This document shows, piece after piece, positions 46,744-54,786 of a stretch of DNA of 64,000 nt; the stretch's first letter is position 1; each line of letters begins with the position of its first letter. This stretch comes from Hyphomicrobiales bacterium. Lineage in GTDB: Bacteria; Pseudomonadota; Alphaproteobacteria; Rhizobiales; Rhizobiaceae. The notes under the pieces are model-generated. The model was not told where the DNA came from. It did not search any database and saw only the letters and a program-made list of their open reading frames with translations. The stretch spans positions 294,442-358,441 of the forward strand of contig UBMP01000012.1 of assembly GCA_900466575.1 (NCBI GenBank), read 5' to 3'. The translations under genes were made by a program, and so were the position numbers.

Positions 46744-48420
46744 ATGGGTCATGTTGCGCCCATCGGCAGCGACATTGCGAACATCATGTTCGAGACGTGT
46801 ACAGACGCGCTCGACACGGGCATACTTGTCTTTTCCAAAAGCGACCACATTCTGACCTCGAGCAAGAATGTCGGCAATTTCTTTCCCGTTTCCGATGAAT
46901 TCCTGAAGCCCGGCACAAGCCTGCGGGCGTTTCTGATTGCGCTCTTCGAAGTCGGCGCTTCTCCCTGGTCCGCCCTGCCTCCCTCCAAGCCGGATCTGTC
47001 GCGGGAAAAATGGGTTTCCGAACGCATTGCCGCCATGTGGCACGAGCGCGGCGAACACGAGGCGCGTCTGGGTCGCGACCGGGTTCTGGCGCTGACGACG
47101 CGCCGGCTGGCAAACGGTCTGGGCATCCTGATGGTGCGTGACGTTTCCGCACATCGCAAAATGGAAGATCGCTGGAGAAGCGATCTTGAACGCGTCGCCC
47201 TGACGGAAGAAATCCTGGACAACCTGCCGTCCATGCTCTTCGTTCTCGACCGCAACCTCAATTACGTGGCGGTGAACAAGGCCTATGGGCGCCTTCATGG
47301 CGTGTCGCCCGAAAGTCTTCTTGACCGGCGGCTCGTCGATGGCGCCGACGCGGAGCAGGCGGAACGTCACGCGGCAGAGGTGCGGGAGGTGCTCGCCTCC
47401 GGAAAGACCTTCGTCGGCCGCGACTACGAGGAGCGCGACGGCGAAAAGCTCCTGTTTCTCACGCAACGCTTCAGGCTTGGCAATCCCGGCAACTATTTCG
47501 TCGTGACCTTGAAGCAGCAGATCTCCGCCATTCGCGACGGAAGCGACACCGCGCCCGACACGGCTGGTATTCCGGCAGAGGGGAAAGAGCCGGACCGGCT
47601 ATTTGATGACATCGAGACCCCGTTTGAGCCGACACCGGCCGGGGCCAGCACAGTGATCCTGCTCAGCAGCGATGAACGCTTCGGCGCTGCGTTGAACGAG
47701 GCGCTGCATGCCTTCCGTTTCGACGCCTGTCATGCGACAAGTCTCGAAGAAGCACGCGATATCGTTCATGCCGCCCATGAGGTTGGTCTGCCCGTCGATC
47801 TGATCATGGCTGACGATGCGGATGCTGGCGTCGCGGCCCTGGCGTCGCTGAACATCACGGTGCTGCCGATCAGCCGGGCGCGACCCGTTCATTTCGCCGT
47901 CGCAGAGGCCGCGGCAGCCGTGTCGCATCGCTCGCGATCAGTGTCGGTCGAGATCGATCCCGACTACCTGCCGGAATTTCCTGAGCCGGGTCGTGTTCCC
48001 GACCATTCGGGCTTCGACGTGGATCTGCTCGTCGTGGAGGATAATCCGGTCAACCAGGAGGTCTACGCACAGATTCTTGGCAGCCTGGGCATCAGCTACG
48101 AACTGGCAAGGGACGGTGGCGAGGCCTTGCGTCTATGGGATATGCTGCGGCCTTCGCTCGTGCTGATGGACCTGGAGCTTCCGGACATGAGCGGATGCGA
48201 GGTTGCGGCACGCATCCGCAATGCGGAAGAGAACGCTGCCCGTCGGGCATCGATCGTTGGCGTGATGCCCAGGGTCTCGCAGGAAAAGCATGAGAAGTGC
48301 CTTGCATCCGGCATGGACGAGACGATCGTCAAGCCGCTTTCCGTCGAGACGATAGAAGCCCTCTATAGACGTCATATGCTCGTCCTGCTCGACCGCCACG
48401 AAGAACTTGTGGCGGGCTGA
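46744..48420 (+). CDS. [22 protein letters not shown] signalling protein lacking a kinase core
   Basis: A 558-residue cytoplasmic protein. The N-terminal about 140 residues form a PAS-like domain (DTGILVFSKSDHILTSSKNV). A second PAS, about 158-270, begins EEILDNLPSMLFVLDRNLNY. Residues about 315-410 resemble a receiver lacking some sites. The C-terminal true receiver begins VDLLVVEDNPVNQEVY, with acidic residues 432-433, phosphoacceptor Asp476 (VLMDLELPDMSG) and Lys530. The usual Thr/Ser switch is Met508 (GVMPRVS). HisKA and HATPase domains are absent, so it resembles a hybrid sensor kinase with the core deleted. A GGDEF-EAL gene follows 167 bases downstream. Confidence 0.85.
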   Translation: MGHVAPIGSDIANIMFETCTDALDTGILVFSKSDHILTSSKNVGNFFPVSDEFLKPGTSLRAFLIALFEVGASPWSALPPSKPDLSREKWVSERIAAMWHERGEHEARLGRDRVLALTTRRLANGLGILMVRDVSAHRKMEDRWRSDLERVALTEEILDNLPSMLFVLDRNLNYVAVNKAYGRLHGVSPESLLDRRLVDGADAEQAERHAAEVREVLASGKTFVGRDYEERDGEKLLFLTQRFRLGNPGNYFVVTLKQQISAIRDGSDTAPDTAGIPAEGKEPDRLFDDIETPFEPTPAGASTVILLSSDERFGAALNEALHAFRFDACHATSLEEARDIVHAAHEVGLPVDLIMADDADAGVAALASLNITVLPISRARPVHFAVAEAAAAVSHRSRSVSVEIDPDYLPEFPEPGRVPDHSGFDVDLLVVEDNPVNQEVYAQILGSLGISYELARDGGEALRLWDMLRPSLVLMDLELPDMSGCEVAARIRNAEENAARRASIVGVMPRVSQEKHEKCLASGMDETIVKPLSVETIEALYRRHMLVLLDRHEELVAG

Positions 48421-48587
48421 ACATCTCCTTGATGAGCAAGCTGTCTCGAGGATGGGACGCTTTTGTCTCGCAAACCTGTCAGCGCGACAAGTGATAGTGA
48501 AAAGCTATCCTTTTTTTAATCAATTTGACGCCAGATGATGAAGATCAATGTTGTGAGCGTAAAGGACTTCCAGGAGATGGTTTTTTG

Positions 48588-49937
48588 GTGAAATCTGCGG
48601 GTGCAGAGATGATCCTGCAGAACGAGCAGGTTTCAAGTTTCACCGATCCGTTGACCGGGCTCGGGAACCGAAATCGCCTGCGCGAGAAGGTGACCCAGCT
48701 GGCGGCCGAGCGCGCTGACGATCCTGCCCCCTTCACCATTGGAATTGCCAATCTCGACGGTTTCCGCCCGATCAACGATCTCTTTGGCCGTGACGCCGGC
48801 GACGAAATCCTCTGCCAGGTCGCGCACCGTCTGAGCGCCTGCATGCCGGGCGGCGCGATCGTCACCCGTCAGGGCAGCGACGAATTCGCATTCGTGCTTC
48901 CGCTGGTGTTCGAGCGTCATGGCGCCGAACGGATCGGCGCCATGTTCAAGGAAGTGCTCTCGGCCCCCTATGATCTTGGCGACCGCCACGTGCGTCTTTC
49001 GGCGTCTTTCGGCTTCGCGGTCTATCCCTTTGCCGGCGAGGACTTTCCCGATCTGCTGAAGAGCGCGGAGACCGCGCTCTATCGTTCCAAGCGCAAGGGC
49101 AGCGGTCGCGTCACCGTGTATTCGAGCGAGATTGCCGATGAGATGCGGCGCTCCACCCAGATCGAGCAGGCGCTGCGCAATGCCATCATCGCGGACGAGG
49201 TCGATGTGCATTTCCAGCCGATCGTCAATTTGGCGGGCGACGAAGTGGTCGGCTTCGAGGCGCTGGCGCGCTGGACGGATGCCGATCTCGGTTTCGTCTC
49301 CCCGGCCGTTTTCGTTCCGCTGGCCGAAGAGCGCGGCTTCATCGACATCCTGACGGAGACGCTGTTGCGCAAGGCCGCCGCTGCCGCCGTTGCCTGGCCG
49401 CATGATCTCTTCCTGTCTTTCAATCTTTCGTCCGCGCAGCTGACAGACCTCAGGACCAGCCAGAATGTGATGTCGATTATCAATCGCGTCGGCCTCGATC
49501 CACGCCGGCTCGAACTCGAAATCACCGAGACCGCCGTCGTGGCGGATCCGGAAACCGCGGGCAAGATCATCGCCGATCTGCGTGCGGAAGGCGTCCGAAT
49601 TTCGCTTGACGACTTCGGCACCGGTCAATCCAGTCTCGGACGCCTCATGGATTTCAGCTTCGACAAGCTGAAGATCGATCGTGCCTTCGTCAGCCGCATC
49701 ACCCAGGACCCCGCAGCCGAACACATTATCCGGGCAATCGTTGCCATGTGCGAAGGCCTGGGCCTGGAGGTCGTCGCGGAAGGGGTCGAGGATTTTGCGG
49801 AGGCGCTGAAGCTCAAGGCGCTGGGCTGCGGCATGGCGCAGGGCTATTTCTATGGCAAGGCGATGGACCGCAATGCGGTCAAGACGTTCCTCGCCGAAAA
49901 ATATATCGACTTCACCGGCCAGTTTAGTCGCAACTGA
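48588..49937 (+). CDS. GGDEF-EAL protein
   Basis: A 449-residue soluble dual c-di-GMP protein when started at GTG 48588, which has AGGAG 11 bases upstream; an upstream frame start at 48525 looks non-coding. The GGDEF domain has a modified motif GSDEF (96-100) instead of GGDEF, so synthase activity is questionable. The EAL domain starts with FEALARW (EAL at 224-226), and FQPIVNLA, NLSSAQL, EITETAV and LDDFGTGQSSL follow, with KIDRAFV and VVAEGVE, suggesting a competent phosphodiesterase. It has no membrane segment, so input may come from the adjacent PAS/receiver protein. Confidence 0.92.
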   Translation: MKSAGAEMILQNEQVSSFTDPLTGLGNRNRLREKVTQLAAERADDPAPFTIGIANLDGFRPINDLFGRDAGDEILCQVAHRLSACMPGGAIVTRQGSDEFAFVLPLVFERHGAERIGAMFKEVLSAPYDLGDRHVRLSASFGFAVYPFAGEDFPDLLKSAETALYRSKRKGSGRVTVYSSEIADEMRRSTQIEQALRNAIIADEVDVHFQPIVNLAGDEVVGFEALARWTDADLGFVSPAVFVPLAEERGFIDILTETLLRKAAAAAVAWPHDLFLSFNLSSAQLTDLRTSQNVMSIINRVGLDPRRLELEITETAVVADPETAGKIIADLRAEGVRISLDDFGTGQSSLGRLMDFSFDKLKIDRAFVSRITQDPAAEHIIRAIVAMCEGLGLEVVAEGVEDFAEALKLKALGCGMAQGYFYGKAMDRNAVKTFLAEKYIDFTGQFSRN

Positions 49938-49964
49938 TCACGACCCTCTCCTCCAAAAAACAAA

Positions 49965-49986
49965 AGCCCGACGCGGACGCCGGGCT
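49965..49986 (-). terminator. Terminator of gstI
   Basis: On the minus strand AGCCCGGCG and CGTCGGGCT pair around TCCG and are followed by TTTTGTTTTTT, directly downstream of the gene ending at 50015. Confidence 0.75.
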
Positions 49987-50014
49987 CAGGTTTCATACGT
50001 CCTTGCTGCCTGCC

Positions 50015-50212
50015 TCATGAATGGGGCTTGCCGCTGGGCGTTGCGGTCTGCAGTTCTTCATTGATCGCGTCCTGATGGTAGGACGAGCTGCAGTCCACGT
50101 AGTTCTTCATCCGCTCGATATCCTGACTGCCGACGCCGCCTCGCTGGGCAAGGCGCTGCGACAGCGGGAACATGTAGATCGTCGCAGACTGGCGATGATG
50201 CTCCGTATGCAT
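50015..50212 (-). CDS. gstI: GstI-like small protein (DUF2735), divergent to glnII
   Basis: A 65-residue protein from the ATG at 50212, with AAAGG seven bases upstream. The frame stays open upstream to 50332, but that part lies in promoter-like AT-rich DNA. It reads HTEHHRQSATIYMFPLSQR, which fits the DUF2735 pattern (RSATIYxFP), with a polar tail. In Rhizobium leguminosarum, a small gene in this divergent position to glnII, gstI, encodes an inhibitor of GSII expression acting after transcription, expressed when nitrogen is plentiful. That role here is inferred from position, length and sequence type. Confidence 0.75.
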   Translation of the reverse strand: MHTEHHRQSATIYMFPLSQRLAQRGGVGSQDIERMKNYVDCSSSYHQDAINEELQTATPSGKPHS

Positions 50213-50550
50213 GTGTTGGCCTTTCACGGTTCGGTTGTGGGTATCACCCGGTGTATGATGGGAATATAATCGATCCGAGACCGGAATGCACATGAAATAT
50301 CCGAAAATTGCAAAAATAATAATCTTTTGCATAAAAAATGTGCATTGTTAGGCTGTAGAAACGATTTTAAAAATGGTGGCGAAATTTTAATCGCGGTTTT
50401 AGGTCGATTTCCCCGCTTCTGGAGGCTTCTCCTAAGCCTTTGAGAATCATTTGTTTCGCGTACGCAGCACAAAATTCCCCCGTCCGGGACAGCTTTGTTG
50501 CGCCGCGAAAGCGAGATTTTTGAGGATTTGTGCGCCGGCGCTCACTGACT
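50213..50550. other. gstI-glnII spacer
   Basis: A long spacer between divergent genes, AT-rich from about 50270 to 50400. AATGCACAT (50285-50293) and ATGTGCATT (50337-50345) form a perfect inverted repeat, and inside it lies a candidate NtrC site at 50328-50344. No further gene is supported. Confidence 0.6.
50328..50344. promoter_or_regulatory. Candidate NtrC-binding site
   Basis: TGCATAAAAAATGTGCA, a 17-base dyad with TGCA ends, has the spacing of NtrC sites (TGCAC-like arms). It is about 115 bases upstream of gstI and 200 bases upstream of the glnII sigma-54 promoter. It could repress gstI and activate glnII together, as proposed for rhizobia. Confidence 0.5.
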
Positions 50551-50566
50551 TGGCACGGTCCATGCA
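50551..50566 (+). promoter_or_regulatory. Sigma-54 promoter of glnII
   Basis: TGGCACGGTCCATGCA fits the -24/-12 consensus: GG and GC are separated by exactly ten bases. It stands 97 bases before the glnII ATG. RpoN/NtrC control of glnII is established in rhizobia. Confidence 0.85.
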
Positions 50567-50662
50567 TGTGGATTACCGGCCTGTGGCGGCGGCATGAAGC
50601 CGGAAGCCTGACCTGTAGCGGTTGAAAAGACCGATCACATTTCAAGGATGAGAGAAACACAA

Positions 50663-51697
50663 ATGACCAAGTTTAAGCTCGAGTATATCTGGCTCGATGG
50701 TTACAAGCCGGTTCCGAACCTGCGCGGCAAGACACAGATCAAGGAATTCGACGAATTCCCGACGCTCGAACAGCTCCCGCTTTGGGGTTTCGACGGCTCG
50801 TCCACCCAGCAGGCTGAAGGCCATAGCTCGGATTGCGTTCTGAAGCCTGTCGCTGTTTATCCCGATCCGGTCCGCACCAACGGTGCACTTGTCATGTGCG
50901 AAGTCATGATGCCCGATGGCGTCACGCCGCACCCGTCGAACGCCCGCGCCACGATCCTTGATGACGAAGGTGCATGGTTCGGCTTCGAACAGGAATACTT
51001 CTTCTACAAGGACGGCCGTCCGCTCGGCTTCCCGGAACAGGGCTACCCGGCTCCGCAGGGCCCGTACTACACCGGCGTCGGCTACAAGAACGTTGGCGAC
51101 ATCGCTCGCGAAATCGTTGAAGAACACCTCGACATCTGCCTCGAAGCCGGCATCAACCACGAAGGCATCAACGCCGAAGTGGCCAAGGGCCAGTGGGAAT
51201 TCCAGATCTTCGGCAAGGGCTCCAAGCGCGCCGCCGACGAAATCTGGATGGCTCGTTACCTGCTTGAGCGCGTTTGCGAAAAGTATGGCGTCGACGTCGA
51301 ATATCACTGCAAGCCGCTCGGCGACACCGACTGGAACGGCTCGGGCATGCACTGCAACTTCTCCACCAAGTACATGCGCGAAGTTGGCGGCAAGGCCTAT
51401 TTCGAAGCGCTCATGGCCCAGTTCGCCAAGAACTGGAAGGAGCACATCGACGTGTACGGTCCGGACAACGACAAGCGCCTGACCGGCAAGCACGAAACGG
51501 CTCCGTGGAACAAGTTCTCTTACGGCGTTGCCGACCGTGGTGCTTCGATCCGCGTTCCGCACTCCTTCGTGAAGAACGACTATCGCGGCTACCTCGAAGA
51601 CCGTCGTCCGAACTCGCAAGGGGACCCCTACCAGATCGCATCGCGCGTTCTGCAGACGATCGCAGAAGTTCCGCTGCCGGCTTCCGCTGCAGCCTGA
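50663..51697 (+). CDS. glnII: Glutamine synthetase type II (eukaryotic-type GSII)
   Basis: Condenses ammonia and glutamate to glutamine, 344 residues. This GSII is typical of rhizobia and a few actinobacteria. The ATG at 50663 reads TKFKLEYIWLDGYKPVPNLR. Landmarks are WGFDGSSTQQAEGHSSDC, WFGFEQEYFFYKDGRPLGFP (with metal-binding Glu residues), NGSGMHCNFSTKYMR and GVADRGASIRVPHSFV. A sigma-54 promoter precedes it, a terminator hairpin follows, and the divergent gstI neighbour fits the known arrangement. Confidence 0.97.
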   Translation: MTKFKLEYIWLDGYKPVPNLRGKTQIKEFDEFPTLEQLPLWGFDGSSTQQAEGHSSDCVLKPVAVYPDPVRTNGALVMCEVMMPDGVTPHPSNARATILDDEGAWFGFEQEYFFYKDGRPLGFPEQGYPAPQGPYYTGVGYKNVGDIAREIVEEHLDICLEAGINHEGINAEVAKGQWEFQIFGKGSKRAADEIWMARYLLERVCEKYGVDVEYHCKPLGDTDWNGSGMHCNFSTKYMREVGGKAYFEALMAQFAKNWKEHIDVYGPDNDKRLTGKHETAPWNKFSYGVADRGASIRVPHSFVKNDYRGYLEDRRPNSQGDPYQIASRVLQTIAEVPLPASAAA

Positions 51698-51733
51698 GTT
51701 TTCAGCACCTTCAATTAATGAAGGGAATATTAA

Positions 51734-51762
51734 GCCGGGGCAGGCAGCTGCCCCGGCATTTT
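51734..51762 (+). terminator. glnII terminator
   Basis: GCCGGGGCA and TGCCCCGGC are perfect arms around GGCAGC, followed by ATTTTTG. Strong rho-independent form. Confidence 0.9.
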
Positions 51763-51772
51763 TGTGCGGCGT

Positions 51773-52687
51773 TCACTCCGTCCATTCGGCAAAGCGGGAC
51801 ACGATAATGTCGCGAACCGCGCGGATCGACCGGTCCCTCAGCGCATCGAACCGCCAGCTCAGCCCGAACGCATAGCGGGGAAAGGGAAAGGGTGTTTCGC
51901 AGACCGATAGTCTGCAGATCCGCGAGATTGCCAGCGCCGCATGACTCGGAAGGGTCGCCACGGCATCCGTGTCGGCGATCAGAAAGGGAAGGGCGGAAAA
52001 ATGGGTCGTCGCCGCGCGGATTTTCCGCCGCCGGCCATGTTCAGCCAGAACATCGTCCGTCACGCCGGTGAGGCCGGAATAGGAGATGAGCACATGCTCG
52101 GTCTCGACATATTCTTCAGCCGTCAGCGCCGCGCTGCCGCCGCGGACTGCGGGATCGAAGACGGCGAGATAATGCGATGAACCCAGCGAACGATGCCGGA
52201 TGCGGCTATCGCTGAAGCCGCCGGCGGTGATGGCCAGGTCGATGTCGCGTGCGTTGAGCGCCTCCACAGCCATCAGACTGTTCGTCTGCCGAAACACCAG
52301 CCGGATGTCTGGAAGTGCGCGGTGGATCGCATCGACGAGCCGATTGCCGAAGGCGACCTCGAAATCATCGGAAAGTCCCAGGCGCACCACCGAGGGCCGT
52401 TCCGATCCGGTACCTTCATCGGTGCCCAGCGTCTCGGAAACCATGAGAAGAGCCGCTTCCACCTGCTGCGCGATCACCACGGCGCGCGGGGTGGGCGCAA
52501 GTCCGCGCTGCGTCCGCTCAAACAGCGGATCGTTATAAGCCGTTCGCAAACGTTTGAGGGATGCGCTGACAGCCGCCTGGCTGACCCCGAGCCGTTCGGC
52601 CGTGCGGGTGGCGCTGAGTTCCTCCATCAGCGTCTTGAACACGCGCAGCAGATTGAGGTCGAATGGCTTGTTATCAATCATGTTCAT
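51773..52687 (-). CDS. LysR-family transcriptional regulator
   Basis: A LysR regulator of about 304 residues from the Met at 52687 (MNMIDNKPFDLNLLRVFKTL). Alternative Mets lie at 52714 and 52681, and none has a clear ribosome-binding site. The winged helix shows SATRTAERLGVSQAAVSASL and LFERTQRGLAPTPRA. The co-inducer domain fills the rest. It is divergent from the EamA exporter with an 83-base spacer, so it may control that exporter. Confidence 0.88.
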   Translation of the reverse strand: MNMIDNKPFDLNLLRVFKTLMEELSATRTAERLGVSQAAVSASLKRLRTAYNDPLFERTQRGLAPTPRAVVIAQQVEAALLMVSETLGTDEGTGSERPSVVRLGLSDDFEVAFGNRLVDAIHRALPDIRLVFRQTNSLMAVEALNARDIDLAITAGGFSDSRIRHRSLGSSHYLAVFDPAVRGGSAALTAEEYVETEHVLISYSGLTGVTDDVLAEHGRRRKIRAATTHFSALPFLIADTDAVATLPSHAALAISRICRLSVCETPFPFPRYAFGLSWRFDALRDRSIRAVRDIIVSRFAEWTE

Positions 52688-52770
52688 ATCTGAATTCAGT
52701 GAAACTTGTTTCATTTATGTCATGAAAGGGCGTAAGGGAAAAGCATTCCTGCCGTAACCGGAGAGCAGCA

Positions 52771-53658
52771 ATGCGGCCTCGTGAAATTCTTCTGGCGCTT
52801 TTGGTCGTCGTCGCCTGGGGCATCAATTTCGTGATCATTGAGGTGGGGCTTGGCACGATGCCGCCGCTTCTTCTGGCGGCATTGCGCTTCGCGGTCGCGG
52901 CCCTGCCGGCTGTCTTCATCCCGCGCCCGCCCGTGCCGTGGCCGCGCTTCGTCTTCATCGGCCTGGTGCTCTTCACCGGTCAGTTCGCGCTTCTCTTCAT
53001 CAGCATGAAGGTTGGCATGCCGGCGGGCCTTGCTTCAGTTGTCATCCAGTCGCAGGCCTTCCTCACCGGTCCGATGGCGGCGTTGGTCCTGGGAGAAAGG
53101 ATCAGCCTCCGCCAGATTGGCGGCACGGGCATCGCTTTTCTTGGCCTGGCGGCGATCGCCACGACGGCCGGCGGGGGAGGCGTGACACTGGCCGGCCTGA
53201 TCCTCTGTCTCGGTGCTGCACTCTGCTGGGCAATCGGCAATGTCGCGCTGCGCGGCGCGGGAAAGGTCGATATGTTCGCCATGGTCACATGGCTCAGCAT
53301 CGTCCCGCCGCTGCCGCTGCTGGCATTGTCTTATCTTTTTGAAGGACCGCAGGCGATCGAGACGGCCTTCCTCCACATGGGTTGGGCCGGCGTCGGTGCG
53401 GTCGCTTACATCGCCATCGTGTCCACCAATATCGGTTATGGCATGTGGGCCTATCTGCTGAAGCTTTACCCCGCAGCCCAGGTCGCGCCCTTCTCACTGC
53501 TCGTGCCCATCGTTGGCATCGTCTCGGCGGCCCTGCTGCTCGGCGAACAGTTCGGCCCTGTTCGCCTTGCCGGAATGGTGCTCGTGTTCATCGGGCTTAT
53601 CGTCGCCGTCTTCCCCTTTGGCAGGTTGAGACCGCGGCCCGCTCCGACGACCGGCTGA
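52771..53658 (+). CDS. EamA-family (DMT) exporter
   Basis: A 295-residue ten-segment transporter of the drug/metabolite superfamily with two EamA repeats. It opens REILLALLVVVAWGINFVI and has LTGPMAALVLGERISLRQ at the end of the first repeat and LLVPIVGIVSAALLLGEQF in the second. The sequence is like E. coli EamA (YdeD), which exports O-acetylserine/cysteine pathway metabolites; the actual substrate is unknown. Divergent LysR regulation is plausible. Confidence 0.9.
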   Translation: MRPREILLALLVVVAWGINFVIIEVGLGTMPPLLLAALRFAVAALPAVFIPRPPVPWPRFVFIGLVLFTGQFALLFISMKVGMPAGLASVVIQSQAFLTGPMAALVLGERISLRQIGGTGIAFLGLAAIATTAGGGGVTLAGLILCLGAALCWAIGNVALRGAGKVDMFAMVTWLSIVPPLPLLALSYLFEGPQAIETAFLHMGWAGVGAVAYIAIVSTNIGYGMWAYLLKLYPAAQVAPFSLLVPIVGIVSAALLLGEQFGPVRLAGMVLVFIGLIVAVFPFGRLRPRPAPTTG

Positions 53659-53664
53659 TGTCCG

Positions 53665-54636
53665 TTAGGGGATGAGCAGGAGACTGCCGTTCGTCTTGCC
53701 GGCCTCCATATCCTCATGCGCCCGGTACGCTTCGGCGAGGGGATAGGTCCCGCCGATCGACGCGGTCACGCCTTGTGTCATCATGTGAAAGACGGAAGCA
53801 GCCGCCCTGGCATAGGCCTCCGGGTCGCTGATGAAGGCGATGACGCTGGGGCGGGCCAGCGCAGCAGCCCGTCCACTGAGCGCGGCCACCGGAACTGGCG
53901 GTATCGGCCCTGCCGGCTGACCGACGCTGGCCACGATGCCGAACGGCCGGATGGCCTCGAAATTCCGCACCAGGCCCTCGCCACCAACGCCGTCGACGAT
54001 GAAGTCGGCCCCTTTGCCGCCGGTGAGCGCCAGGACCTCGGTCACATAGTCTGCGTTGCGTCCGACGATGACATGATCCGCGCCGGCATTCCTTGAAATC
54101 TCCGCCTTCTCCGCGCTGCCGACCGTGGCAATGACGGTCGCCCCCAATCGCTTTGACCAGCGCGTGAGATATTGCCCGAGCCCGCCGGCACCGGCATGGA
54201 CGAGGATCGTGTGCCCGCCCGAGAGCGGGAAGACGCGACTGGTCAGCATGGCGACCGTCAGCCCGCGCAGCATCGAACCAGCCGCCAGCTCGAACGACAC
54301 GGATTCCGGCAGGCGGATCGCCCGCCAGGCCGGCAGCAGCCGAACGCTGGCATAGGCCCCAAGTGGGAGGCCCGCATAGACGATGCGATCGCCGACATTC
54401 ACAGTTGTTACGCCATCGCCAACCGCCTCCACGATGCCGGCACCTTCGACGCCCGGCACGATTGGAAGGCTCGGGAGGGCGTAAAGGCCGCTGCGATGAT
54501 AGATGTCGACGAAGTTGACGCCGATCGCGTGCTGTCTCACCCGGATTTCGCCGGGGCCGGGTTCCTTCGCTTCGCAGGTCTTGACGCTCAGCACATCGGC
54601 AGCGCCCTGCACCCGGATCTCGATCTGGATATCCAT
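53665..54636 (-). CDS. NADPH:quinone oxidoreductase (zinc-independent MDR type)
   Basis: A 323-residue medium-chain dehydrogenase/reductase from the ATG at 54636; a second ATG six bases upstream is possible and a frame start at 54717 is unlikely. The N-terminal catalytic domain has GEIRVRQHAIGVNFVDIYHR, then PIVPGVEGAGIVEAVGDGV. The NADP-binding Rossmann segment is ILVHAGAGGLGQYLTRWSK. The usual structural zinc ligands are absent, fitting Qor-type enzymes. It ends six bases after the EamA stop, convergently. Confidence 0.9.
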   Translation of the reverse strand: MDIQIEIRVQGAADVLSVKTCEAKEPGPGEIRVRQHAIGVNFVDIYHRSGLYALPSLPIVPGVEGAGIVEAVGDGVTTVNVGDRIVYAGLPLGAYASVRLLPAWRAIRLPESVSFELAAGSMLRGLTVAMLTSRVFPLSGGHTILVHAGAGGLGQYLTRWSKRLGATVIATVGSAEKAEISRNAGADHVIVGRNADYVTEVLALTGGKGADFIVDGVGGEGLVRNFEAIRPFGIVASVGQPAGPIPPVPVAALSGRAAALARPSVIAFISDPEAYARAAASVFHMMTQGVTASIGGTYPLAEAYRAHEDMEAGKTNGSLLLIP

Positions 54637-54720
54637 GACCATCTCTCTCTTCAGTTCTCGGCGGTTCGGAGGTGACGCGTGGCATGTTTTCCGAAGCTGC
54701 CCCGTTGCGTTCACCACGAA

Positions 54721-54782
54721 TTTTTCACAGGATCACATGGGAGAAAATTCCCGATTTTTGCACAGTATCCGGGAGAAAATTC
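54721..54782. repeat. Imperfect tandem repeat upstream of a LysR gene
   Basis: A 30-base unit (54721-54750) is followed, four bases later, by a 28-base variant (54755-54782). Both contain TTTTT, then CACAG, an ATC, and end with GGGAGAAAATTC. The exact 12-base ends are at 54739-54750 and 54771-54782, 32 bases apart, which is three helical turns. It precedes the LysR start codon by four bases and could be its own operator. Confidence 0.7.
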
Positions 54783-54786
54783 ACAG

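Noticed and set aside
50213..50332. N-terminal extension of gstI
   Set aside because: The frame is open to 50332, but this AT-rich stretch is promoter-like and the internal ATG at 50212 has the ribosome-binding site.
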